A stretch of DNA of 64,000 bases from Isoptericola croceus (GTDB lineage: Bacteria > Actinomycetota > Actinomycetes > Actinomycetales > Cellulomonadaceae). The translations under genes were made by a program, and so were the position numbers. A model generated the notes under the pieces. It did no database searches. It was given only the letters and a program-made list of their open reading frames with translations, and was not told the DNA's origin. The DNA lies in contig NZ_JARLLG010000002.1 of the NCBI RefSeq assembly GCF_029382255.1, positions 520,188 through 584,187 on the forward strand, written 5' to 3'. Every line of letters begins with the position of its first letter. The stretch's first letter is position 1. Positions 9,794 to 16,814 of the stretch are shown piece after piece.

Positions 9794-9808
9794 AATGAGA
9801 CGCATTAT
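9792..9808. promoter_or_regulatory. palindrome in the divergent ABC/MFS promoter, candidate metal-regulator operator
   Basis: ATAATGAGACGCATTAT is a perfect 6-5-6 inverted repeat between the divergently transcribed importer operon and the MFS gene. It is strikingly AT-rich in this GC-rich region. Zur and SmtB/ArsR operators in actinobacteria are AT-rich palindromes of similar size, so either the SmtB-type protein encoded at 11232 or an unlinked Zur could bind here. The assignment to a particular regulator is inference. Confidence 0.55.
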
Positions 9809-9827
9809 CGATTAGGTGTGGAGCGGC

Positions 9828-11186
9828 ATGCAAGTACGGCATCAACCTGCGCGGCGTCCTGCCGCGCTGGTGCCGGACGGACCGCCGCGCAGAGGCGTGA
9901 TGCGGGCGGCGCGCCTCCCGGCCGAGCGCTCGGGTGTGCCGGTGCTCCTCGGCACCCAGCTGCTCTTCAACGTGGGCTTCTATGCGGTGGTGCCGTTCCT
10001 CGCGCTCGTGCTGACCGAGGACTTCCGGCTCGCCGGCGCTGCGGTCGGCCTGGTCCTCGGCCTACGCACCTTCGCCCAGCAGGGCATGTTCCTCGCCGGC
10101 GGTGTGCTCGCCGATCGTTTCGGTGCCCGCTCGATCATCCTTCTCGGCTGCGCCGTGCGTGCCACGGGGTTCTTCACCCTCGCGGCCTCGCTCTGGCCGG
10201 CTGTGCCGTTGCTCTGGCTGTTCGTCCTCGGCACCGTGCTCACGGGGCTCGGCGGCGCCCTCTTCTCGCCGGGGCTCAACACCCTGGTGGCGGCCTCCGA
10301 AGCGGATCGCGCGCGATCGGGACCTCGGCGGCGCGTCACGCTCTTCGCCTGGCTGAGCTTCACCGGGGAGATCGGTGCCGTCGTCGGACCGCTGCTCGGC
10401 GCGGTGCTGCTGGACTGGGGCTTCGCCATGGTCGCCGTCTCCGGGGCGGGCTTCTTCGCCGCGATCGGCATGCTCCTGTGGAGGACGTTGCCCACGGGGG
10501 AGGGGCGACGGGTCGGCAGGGCGGACGACGGCGGACGTCGACGGGGGCGACCGTGGCCGGTCCTGCGGGATCGCCGTTTCGTGGCCTACGCGGCCCTGCA
10601 CTCCGCCGACCTGCTGGCCTACAACCAGCTCTACCTCACCCTCCCGCTCGAGCTCCGCGGTGCCGGTGCGGCCCCGCAGACCGTGGGCCTGCTGTTCGCC
10701 TGGGTGTCGATCCTCATTCTCGTGCTTCAGCTGCCGGTCGCACGGGTGTGCGCGCGGATCGGCGCCCCGGCCGCGCTTCGCGCCGGCTATGCGACAGGTG
10801 CCACGGGCTTCCTGGGCCTCGCAGGGGCCGCACTTCTGCCCCTGTCCGACGGGGAACGCACAGCGGCTGTGCTGGCAGCAGCGTCGCTCGTGACGCTCGG
10901 TCACCTGATCGCCAACCCGACCGCCCTCAGCATCGTCCCGCGCTTCGCCGACGGGCACGCCTCGGGCTCGTACTTCGGCCTTCTCGCCACGTTCGGTGGT
11001 CTCGCGGTCCTCGTGGGCAACCTCGTCTCGGGCGGGCTGCTCGGGAGCCCGGCGACCGGACCAGCAGCAGCGGTGCTTCCCTGGTGCTTCCTCGCGCTCC
11101 CGCTCGTCCTCGCTGCCGTCCTCGCACCCCGGGTCGTGGTGGCCGCAACCACCGGCCGTCGGGGGAATGGGACTCCTTCTCAATAA
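9828..11186 (+). CDS. MFS transporter, probable metallophore or drug exporter
   Basis: About 452 residues with twelve predicted membrane segments and the major facilitator motif A variant GGVLADRFGARS after helix 2; FTGEIGAVVGPLLGA resembles the antiporter motif C region of helix 5. Central loop TLPTGEGRRVGRADDG is basic and cytoplasmic. The ATG at 9828 follows GGAG by four bases and is preferred over the GTG at 9816. It is divergent from the ABC importer and shares its promoter palindrome. In staphylopine systems an MFS protein (CntE) exports the metallophore that the ABC system re-imports; that role here is a hypothesis. Confidence 0.7.
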   Translation: MQVRHQPARRPAALVPDGPPRRGVMRAARLPAERSGVPVLLGTQLLFNVGFYAVVPFLALVLTEDFRLAGAAVGLVLGLRTFAQQGMFLAGGVLADRFGARSIILLGCAVRATGFFTLAASLWPAVPLLWLFVLGTVLTGLGGALFSPGLNTLVAASEADRARSGPRRRVTLFAWLSFTGEIGAVVGPLLGAVLLDWGFAMVAVSGAGFFAAIGMLLWRTLPTGEGRRVGRADDGGRRRGRPWPVLRDRRFVAYAALHSADLLAYNQLYLTLPLELRGAGAAPQTVGLLFAWVSILILVLQLPVARVCARIGAPAALRAGYATGATGFLGLAGAALLPLSDGERTAAVLAAASLVTLGHLIANPTALSIVPRFADGHASGSYFGLLATFGGLAVLVGNLVSGGLLGSPATGPAAAVLPWCFLALPLVLAAVLAPRVVVAATTGRRGNGTPSQ

Positions 11187-11199
11187 GATAAACCTATTG
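11181..11199. promoter_or_regulatory. AT-rich imperfect palindrome upstream of the SmtB-type repressor gene
   Basis: CAATAAGATAAACCTATTG has CAATA and TATTG arms and lies 33 bases before the repressor ATG, overlapping the stop codon of the MFS gene. The whole 11180-11220 stretch is AT-rich, unlike its surroundings, as expected for an SmtB/ArsR autoregulatory operator and promoter. The palindrome differs from the one at 9792-9808, so a shared regulator is not proved. Confidence 0.4.
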
Positions 11200-11231
11200 C
11201 AACTTGTTTATATGTGTGTTCTGATCGGGTC

Positions 11232-11576
11232 ATGGAAGCGGAGCCAGGTCTCGCCGAAGCGGCACAGCTGTTCAAGGTCCTCGGCAGCGAGCCGAGGCTC
11301 GGTCTGCTGCACCTGATCGGCCAGGAGCCGCGCGCGGTCGGGGCGCTGGCCGACGCGACGGGCATGTCGCAGCCGCTGGTCTCCCAGCATCTGCGCACGC
11401 TTCGCCAGGCAGGCCTGGTCACCGCGGACCGTCGGGGGAAAGAGCTGATCTACCAGGTCGCCGACCTGCACGTCACCCACGTCATCGCCGACGCGCTCAT
11501 CCATGTCCAAGAACCTGCCGCGGCCGTCAGCGCTGCGGACGGGCGGCCCCATCCAGCACAGGAGGAATCAGCATGA
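11232..11576 (+). CDS. ArsR/SmtB-family transcriptional repressor with alpha-5 zinc site
   Basis: A 114-residue winged-helix repressor: the recognition helix is in MSQPLVSQHLRTLRQAGLV (residues 45-63) and the wing in TADRRGKELIYQV. The C-terminal helix holds D78-x-H80-x10-H91-x2-E94, which matches the alpha-5 metal site of SmtB (Asp, His, His, Glu). The Cys pair of ArsR-type (alpha-3N) arsenic sensors is absent, so Zn(II) or a related ion is the predicted signal. A GTG at 11214 would add six residues; neither start has a strong Shine-Dalgarno sequence. Its stop overlaps the start of the His-rich protein gene (ATGA). Confidence 0.85.
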   Translation: MEAEPGLAEAAQLFKVLGSEPRLGLLHLIGQEPRAVGALADATGMSQPLVSQHLRTLRQAGLVTADRRGKELIYQVADLHVTHVIADALIHVQEPAAAVSAADGRPHPAQEESA

Positions 11577-11869
11577 CTGTCACCGATGTCCACGCGGAGC
11601 ACACCACGGTGGAGCACCAGCACGGTGCCGACTGCGGCCACGAGGCGGTGCAGCACGGCGACCACGTGGACTACGTCCACGGCACGCACCGGCACGCACT
11701 GCACGGCGACCACTACGACGAGCACGAGTCCGTCGCCGAGCACACCCTCACCGAGCACACCCACGGGACGGACTGCGGTCACGAGGCCGTCGAGCACGAC
11801 GACCACGTCGACTACGTCCACGACGGGCACAAGCACGCCGAGCACGAAGACCACTACGACGAGCACTGA
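11573..11869 (+). CDS. small His-rich metal-binding protein, two internal repeats
   Basis: A 98-residue protein with 25 histidines and many Asp/Glu, made of two similar units of about 45 residues. Each holds DCGHEAV, H-x-DHVDYVH, and ends in DHYDEH. There is no signal peptide or membrane segment, so it would act in the cytoplasm as a zinc or nickel buffer or chaperone, or as an accessory to a transporter. A strong AGGAGG precedes the ATG, which overlaps the repressor stop, so the two are co-translated. Similar His-rich proteins are common next to metal transport genes in actinobacteria; the exact partner is not known. Confidence 0.75.
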   Translation: MTVTDVHAEHTTVEHQHGADCGHEAVQHGDHVDYVHGTHRHALHGDHYDEHESVAEHTLTEHTHGTDCGHEAVEHDDHVDYVHDGHKHAEHEDHYDEH

Positions 11870-12003
11870 GACGACCTCAGGCGAGCACACGAGCCAGTGG
11901 CCGGCGGTCGAGAGGAGGCTGGTGCCGGCCAGCTGCCCGTGCAGCAGTCCCATCTGCCGCGATGGCTCCGAGTTCCCACGCGCTGAGGAGAGGCGCCCGG
12001 TGA

Positions 12004-12633
12004 CTAGCGGAGGTACTGGATGACGAGTCCGAAGGCCATGCTCGCGCCGAACAGGACAAGAAAGGCTCCTGCGGTTTTCGTGAGCCAGGGCAGTATGCGC
12101 TCCATGCGGGCACGAGCGCGCCGGGAGCCGAGCGCGATCGCCACGAACAGATCCCAGACCAGGACGATGGTGGACATCCATACCCCGTACGCGAGAAGCG
12201 TCAGCGGTGCGGTGGTGGATACGGCGGCGGCCAGGCTGAGGTAGAACAGCGCGTTCTTCGGGTTGAGCAGTCCCGATGCGATACCCAGAGCGAAGTTCCT
12301 TGCCCAGGTGGCTCGCTCGGCGTGCGGTCCACGATCGAGGTCGATGCGCGTGGTCGATCTGAGGAATGCGACTCCGATGAAGACCAGGAACGCGCTGCCG
12401 GCCAGTTGGATCACGGCGAGCACGGTCGGGTGGGAGATGAGTGAGAGGCCGGAGAAAGCTGCGGCGATGAAGATCCCGTTCGCGGTGGCGATGCCCAGGC
12501 ACACCCCGGTGGCGTTGCGCCAGCCGCTGGTCATCGCGGTGCGGGCGATGAGGAAGAAATCGACCCCGGGGATCAGCAGGGCCAGGAAGTGCGCGATGGC
12601 GACGGCGACGAACTGCTCCATGTGCTCCCTCAT
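12004..12633 (-). CDS. LysE/RhtB-family amino-acid exporter
   Basis: About 209 residues with six hydrophobic segments. The N-terminal IAHFLALLIPGVDFFLIARTA is the RhtB-type conserved first helix with its PG motif, and ASGLLNPKNALFYLSL is the second family motif (NPK). Family members export amino acids or derivatives by proton antiport. The start MREHMEQF was chosen over a longer frame that would overlap the upstream regulator gene. It follows the AraC-type regulator gene by about 65 bp on the same strand, a common pairing in which the regulator controls the exporter. Confidence 0.82.
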   Translation of the reverse strand: MREHMEQFVAVAIAHFLALLIPGVDFFLIARTAMTSGWRNATGVCLGIATANGIFIAAAFSGLSLISHPTVLAVIQLAGSAFLVFIGVAFLRSTTRIDLDRGPHAERATWARNFALGIASGLLNPKNALFYLSLAAAVSTTAPLTLLAYGVWMSTIVLVWDLFVAIALGSRRARARMERILPWLTKTAGAFLVLFGASMAFGLVIQYLR

Positions 12634-12697
12634 GTCTGACGGTGAACCCGTCAAGCATCGAGAATGCGTGGCAGCGGCGTCTTGTACGTTCTTGCGC

Positions 12698-13486
12698 TCA
12701 GCCCCGGTAGGCACCCGGTGAGGTGGCGACGTGGGCGCGGAACACGCGGTGGAAGTGGCTCTGGTCGGTGAATCCCAGTGCGTGGGCGGTCTCGGCGATG
12801 GGCTGCCCGTCGCGGAGCATGCGCCGCGCTGTGGCGACGCGGGCGTTCTGGCGCCAGGCCAGCGGGGCCAGCCCGGTCGCGCGCTTCATCGCACGGACGA
12901 GCTGGTACTTGGTCATGCCCACCAGCTCCGCCAGCTCGCTCAGCGCCGGGTTCGAATCGTCATGCCGCAGCCGGTGCATGACCGAGGCCAGGCGGGCGAA
13001 CAGCTCGGGATCGGCCCCACCCGGAACCCGGTGCTCGGGTGCCGCGGCATCGAGCTCACGCGACAGTGCCCGGAATTCGGCCTCGATGCGCTCGGCCGGC
13101 GCGTCGGCGAAGATCGACTCGCTCCATACGCTCACCCGGCGGTGCAGGTCGGGACGGCGGATCACGCTGATACCCGAGAACAGCCCGCTGCTCGCGCTAC
13201 GGGGTGCGAGGGTTGCTGCCCACTCCTGGTCCATATGGATCATCTGGTACCGCCACACGCCGTCGTCCGGGTTGCAGTCGTGCACCTGCCCGGCCGGGAT
13301 CAGGACCACGTCTCCCGGGCGCAGGCCGATGACACCGCCGAGGTGACCGGCGAGGACGGAGGCGCCCGCGTCGATCAGCCCCACCGAGAACGCGTCGTGG
13401 GTGTGCGGGCGGTAGCACGAGTTCTCCTGACAGGACCGCCTCGCCTCCAGATGCGGAAGCTCAGCGCTGCGCCAGAACTCGCTCAC
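12698..13486 (-). CDS. AraC-family transcriptional regulator with N-terminal cupin
   Basis: About 262 residues: an N-terminal AraC-type cupin (ENSCYRPHTHDAFSVGLI, GLRPGDVVLIPAGQVHDC) and a C-terminal double helix-turn-helix (LAELVGMTKYQLVRAMKRATG, then ALGFTDQSHFHRVFRAHVATSPGAYR). The GTG at 13486 is preferred since GGAGG lies five bases upstream; the longer open frame lacks a start signal. Its likely target is the adjacent LysE-type exporter gene. The inducer is unknown, probably an amino acid or similar compound. Confidence 0.85.
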   Translation of the reverse strand: MSEFWRSAELPHLEARRSCQENSCYRPHTHDAFSVGLIDAGASVLAGHLGGVIGLRPGDVVLIPAGQVHDCNPDDGVWRYQMIHMDQEWAATLAPRSASSGLFSGISVIRRPDLHRRVSVWSESIFADAPAERIEAEFRALSRELDAAAPEHRVPGGADPELFARLASVMHRLRHDDSNPALSELAELVGMTKYQLVRAMKRATGLAPLAWRQNARVATARRMLRDGQPIAETAHALGFTDQSHFHRVFRAHVATSPGAYRG

Positions 13487-13560
13487 ATCGCCTCCGTCCC
13501 AGATCAGCCCTACCCGCCTGCGGGCCCTGCCAAGGCTTCGGTGTCTGGCCGCGAACGCCG

Positions 13561-13613
13561 ACAAGGCTCGAACCCCGGCCCCTGATTCATCGGGCCAATG
13601 GTTCGAGCCTTGT
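13561..13613. terminator. 13-bp perfect inverted repeat just past the tRNA-Arg 3' end
   Basis: ACAAGGCTCGAAC (13561-13573) and GTTCGAGCCTTGT (13601-13613) are perfect complements, with an inner GGCCC/GGGCC stem in the 27-base loop. On the minus strand it begins nine bases after the tRNA discriminator base, where a terminator or 3' processing hairpin is expected, though no U-tract follows. The arm GGGGTTCGAGCC resembles a tRNA T-arm, so a decayed tRNA-end duplication is an alternative. Confidence 0.5.
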
Positions 13614-13621
13614 GCGTTGGG

Positions 13622-13694
13622 TGCGCCTGAAGGGATTCGAACCCCCGACCTTCTGCTCCGGAGGCAGACGCTCTATCCACTGAGCTACAGGCGC
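13622..13694 (-). tRNA. tRNA-Arg (anticodon CCG)
   Basis: The minus strand reads as a full cloverleaf: acceptor GCGCCTG pairing with CAGGCGC, D-arm with AGCTCAGTGGATAGAGC, anticodon stem TCTGC/GCAGA with loop CTCCGGA giving anticodon CCG, and T-arm GGGGGTTCGAATCCC. The discriminator is A and CCA is not encoded. It reads CGG arginine codons, frequent in this genome. Confidence 0.96.
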
Positions 13695-13864
13695 GTGACC
13701 GACATCCAGGAGCGAGTGCTCACCGTATCGGCCGAACCGAGGTTACCAGGTGACGGGCGGGAGACGTGCATCCGATCCGCGACGGGGCGCCGTACCCGAC
13801 GGCGACCGGTGCACCCGCGCACCGGTCGCCGTCGGGCGGGGCCACGGCCCGCGGTGCCGTCCCC

Positions 13865-15346
13865 TCAGGACTGCTCGTCCACCGTGAGGGAGCCGAGGAT
13901 CTGGCCGAAGGTCTTCTCCGATGCCTCCCCGCCCGAGCGGTACGAGATGTAGTAGACGTCCCCGGACTCCCGGACGATCTCGACGGTTCCGACGAAGTAG
14001 TCAGGATCCAGGTCGTGGTCCTCGACGATCTCGATGAGCGCCGAGGTAGCGCCGGCGACCGGCACCGAGGTCTGGCCGGGGCGCGGCTTCTCGGTCGGCC
14101 CGTCCCACGTGGCGACTTCGAGCTCGCCGTCGTCCGCCGTCCAGTGGCCGTACCAGCCGGTGGACTCGTCGCGCATCGTCTCCGGGACGGACAGGCTCAG
14201 CTGGCCGAACCGGGCATCGGTCCACGAGGCCGGGGGATCGGCCAGGTGCGGGTACTCGGGCAGGTCGTTGACCCAGGCGGTCCCTCCGGCCTCCGCCTGG
14301 AAGCTCAGGGAACCGAGGAACGGGATCAGCAGGTCCTGGAGATCCGCGGCCGGGGCGTCGACGAAGGCCGTGTACCCGCGTCCGCCGTCGCGTCGGACAT
14401 CGATCTGGACCTCGACGAGCTCCTGGCCGGTCTGGTCCGTGACGACAGAGGCGGAGGCGACCGCGATGTCGGCACCCGGCATGGCGAAGGGGGTGCCGTC
14501 CCGCGTGAGCTTCCAGGTGTCGGACGACGGCGCCTTGTCGACGCGGATCCGAGCGCCCGTCCCGGGGTGGATCCAGGCGGGACCCACTTCCTCTTCCTCT
14601 TCTTCAGGGTCGCCGAGCCAACCGTCCGGGACGCCGATCTGGATGCCTCGAAGGCCCGCGTTGCCCCAGCCGTCCGGGATCCCCGACGGCAGGTCGCCGA
14701 GGTCGGGAAGCTCAGCGGTCTCGCCGGTGGCGTCGAGCTCGGTGAAGGGTCCGAACCGCTGGACGGCCTCCCAGTCGTTCTCTCCGTCCACCTCGAGCGA
14801 GGCGACCACACTCTCGAACAGGTCCCGCGACGCTGCGTCCGACAGGTCACCTGCGGCCAGTGCGACCCGCACGCCGACCCAGTCCTCCACCACCGAGACG
14901 ACGACCTCGTGCAGGTCACCGCCCTCGGGCGGGATGTCGTGGTGCCAGTACCGGGCGCCGTCGGCCCCGGGGACGTCGAACTCCTGCCCCAGCGCACCCG
15001 TGCCGAAATCCTCGCCGATCAGGTCGACGGTGTGCACGGTGAGGCGCGGCCCTCCGTCGGCCCCGCCGTCGCTGCCCGGCGGTGCCCAGGCGCCGGGCCA
15101 GCTCAGCCCCTCGTGGTACTCCCAGCTGGCCGGCAGGGTGAACGACAACCCACCGGCGGAACGCCGCACCTGGTCCTCGTCCACAGGGTTCCCGCCGGAC
15201 GACGCGCAGGCCGTCAGTCCGCCCGCTCCCAGCATCGTGAGCAGGACCAGTGCTGTGACCGTCCGGACGGTCCGGCCGCGCTGCGGCCTGTGGTCGGCGC
15301 CCTGGTCGGCACAGCGGTCCGGCTGGTGCTGGCTGTCGATCGTCAT
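13865..15346 (-). CDS. lipoprotein with a C-terminal domain shared with the upstream sigma factor
   Basis: 493 residues with a basic N-terminus, one hydrophobic segment and the lipobox GLTACASS (Cys47), so it should be tethered on the outer face of the membrane. An acidic run (GDPEEEEEEVGP) lies mid-protein. The C-terminal 120 residues (from PASWTDARFGQLSLSVP to FGQILGSLTV) resemble the extracytoplasmic part of the sigma factor encoded upstream. The start was set at MTIDSQH, six bases after AAGGAG. No known catalytic motif is seen. The shared domain and co-orientation (76 bp apart) suggest both act in one envelope signalling pathway; function unknown. Confidence 0.7.
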   Translation of the reverse strand: MTIDSQHQPDRCADQGADHRPQRGRTVRTVTALVLLTMLGAGGLTACASSGGNPVDEDQVRRSAGGLSFTLPASWEYHEGLSWPGAWAPPGSDGGADGGPRLTVHTVDLIGEDFGTGALGQEFDVPGADGARYWHHDIPPEGGDLHEVVVSVVEDWVGVRVALAAGDLSDAASRDLFESVVASLEVDGENDWEAVQRFGPFTELDATGETAELPDLGDLPSGIPDGWGNAGLRGIQIGVPDGWLGDPEEEEEEVGPAWIHPGTGARIRVDKAPSSDTWKLTRDGTPFAMPGADIAVASASVVTDQTGQELVEVQIDVRRDGGRGYTAFVDAPAADLQDLLIPFLGSLSFQAEAGGTAWVNDLPEYPHLADPPASWTDARFGQLSLSVPETMRDESTGWYGHWTADDGELEVATWDGPTEKPRPGQTSVPVAGATSALIEIVEDHDLDPDYFVGTVEIVRESGDVYYISYRSGGEASEKTFGQILGSLTVDEQS

Positions 15347-15422
15347 CACACACTCCTTGTCGTCGGGGAACTCGAGCACAGACGCCGCCGAAGCCGGAAA
15401 GGTTGCCGGCCTGCGCGAACTT

Positions 15423-16643
15423 CTACGAAGGCAGCACGGCGAGCGACCCGAGGATCGTGCCGACGAGCTGCTCCTGCGCACCGTCGTCGGGTGCCGTGTA
15501 CTTCAGGATGTAGACGCCGCCACCGTCCAGGACGACCTCGATGACGGAGGAGTGCACGAGCTCGCCGTGGTCGATCATGTCCTCGCGCACCACCAGGACG
15601 GACGCGGCACCCGCCACGTCCGCCCGGGAGACGTTCAGCTCGTCACCCTTGTCCCAGGGGTAGCGCTCGGCCTGGCGGTAGACGGTGAGCTCCGCGCGGT
15701 CGTACGGGTCCTGGGTCGGCCCGTCGACCCAGGACCCGCGCCCGGCGGCCTGGTCGGCCGAGTCGTTCGTCCATCCGGGGGGAACCGCCAGCCGGAGCCG
15801 TCCGACGGTCTCCTCGGTCCAGGACTCGGGCGGCGTGGAGACGGGCTGGTACAGGGGCAGGTCGTCCCAGACCCCGCTCGGGGCATCGAGGACCGACGTC
15901 GGGCCGGCGGGCGGGATCGGTGCGCTCTGCAGCGGTCCACCGGCCGCCCAGTGACCCATCACGAGCAGCACTGTCGCCAGCGCTGCCGCGCCGGCGGCGA
16001 GCGCCACCCGGCGGCGCTTCTCGTGCTGCACGGCGCGCCGGGCCATGGCGCGGCCGTCCTCGGACACGAGCACGGGTGCTGGTGCCTCGTGGGCGCTGTC
16101 GAGCACGCCGCGGAGCCTGGCGAGGCCACGGGAGGTCGCCGACTTCACCGACCCGACGGAGATCCCCAGCTCTGCCGCGGTCTGCGCCTCGGTCTGGTCG
16201 AGGAGATATCGCAGCACGATCACCCGTCGCTGCGCCGGGGGCAGGGTGCGCAGCGCGCGGACGAGCTCGTCGCGGTGCAGCAACGACTCGGTGGGATCGG
16301 GCGCCGACGCACCACGAAGCTGTTGGGGGTCGGTCATGACATCGCGACGCGTGCGCCGCCACGAGTCGATCCGGGCGGTGGCGATCACCCGCCGGGCGTA
16401 CGCGTAGGGCTCGCCGTCGCCGACCCGGTCCCAGGCTCGGTACGTGCGCTCGAGGGCGAGCTGCACGAGGTCGTTGGCGCGGTGCTCGTCCCCGCAGAGC
16501 ATGACGGCGATCCGGGAGAGGCCGGCGATGCTCGACTCGGCGAACGCCGTGAACCGGTCCTCGGCGGTCGACCCCCGGGTCAGGACGCGGACTCGTCCGT
16601 CGCTGGACGGCAGGGTCGGCGTAGCGGGGTCCTCGGTGGTCAT
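15423..16643 (-). CDS. ECF sigma factor fused to a transmembrane and extracytoplasmic domain
   Basis: 406 residues. Region sigma-2 spans about residues 28-100 (GDEHRANDLVQLALERTYRA, AYARRVIATARIDSWRRTRR); sigma-4 spans about 125-180 (LPPAQRRVIVLRYLLDQTEA, GISVGSVKSATSRGLARL), as in SigE-type ECF factors. After a basic stretch (EKRRRR) comes one membrane helix (about 213-231), then some 175 extracytoplasmic residues related to the downstream lipoprotein. The start MTTEDPAT follows GAAGG at good spacing. No separate anti-sigma gene is adjacent, so the fused domain may sense the signal and hold the sigma domains at the membrane; release would then need proteolysis. This mechanism is inference. 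Confidence 0.8.
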   Translation of the reverse strand: MTTEDPATPTLPSSDGRVRVLTRGSTAEDRFTAFAESSIAGLSRIAVMLCGDEHRANDLVQLALERTYRAWDRVGDGEPYAYARRVIATARIDSWRRTRRDVMTDPQQLRGASAPDPTESLLHRDELVRALRTLPPAQRRVIVLRYLLDQTEAQTAAELGISVGSVKSATSRGLARLRGVLDSAHEAPAPVLVSEDGRAMARRAVQHEKRRRVALAAGAAALATVLLVMGHWAAGGPLQSAPIPPAGPTSVLDAPSGVWDDLPLYQPVSTPPESWTEETVGRLRLAVPPGWTNDSADQAAGRGSWVDGPTQDPYDRAELTVYRQAERYPWDKGDELNVSRADVAGAASVLVVREDMIDHGELVHSSVIEVVLDGGGVYILKYTAPDDGAQEQLVGTILGSLAVLPS

Positions 16644-16802
16644 GTGCACCTTCTCCGGTCGGTCGAGCGATCTGACCATAGACGTCGCGCCGGGGGAGAA
16701 GGTTGCCTGACCATCGCGCCCGGATCGGCTGCCCGACGACGGGTCGCGTCGCCCGGTGCGTCAGCCGGTGGAAGGGGCGGGCCGCTCGTCGGCTGTCGCC
16801 CG

Positions 16803-16808
16803 TAGAAT
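16803..16808 (+). promoter_or_regulatory. -10 element for a probable leaderless argS transcript
   Basis: TAGAAT lies so that transcription would start about seven bases on, at or next to the argS GTG at 16815. There is no Shine-Dalgarno sequence before that GTG, which supports leaderless translation, common in actinobacteria. No convincing -35 is seen. Confidence 0.5.
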
Positions 16809-16814
16809 CGTCGC

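Noticed and set aside
11232-11576. Arsenic-sensing ArsR
   Set aside because: No Cys pair in the alpha-3 helix and no arsenic genes nearby; the alpha-5 Asp/His/His/Glu set points to zinc-type sensing.
11573-11869. The repeated His-rich units viewed as a CRISPR or DNA repeat array
   Set aside because: The repeat exists at protein level in a coding frame with a ribosome site; only two units, without constant spacers. No CRISPR array was seen anywhere in the window.
13622-13694. tRNA-Arg as the attachment site for the 20-46 kb block
   Set aside because: The tRNA lies more than 6 kb left of the block with housekeeping argS-lysA in between, and no copy of the tRNA 3' end was found at 46.2 kb.
14034-16805. 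Plus-strand open frame of 923 codons over the sigma factor and lipoprotein genes
   Set aside because: Composition is Ser/Pro/Arg-rich without motifs; it is the shadow of two well-supported minus-strand genes with ribosome sites and recognisable domains.
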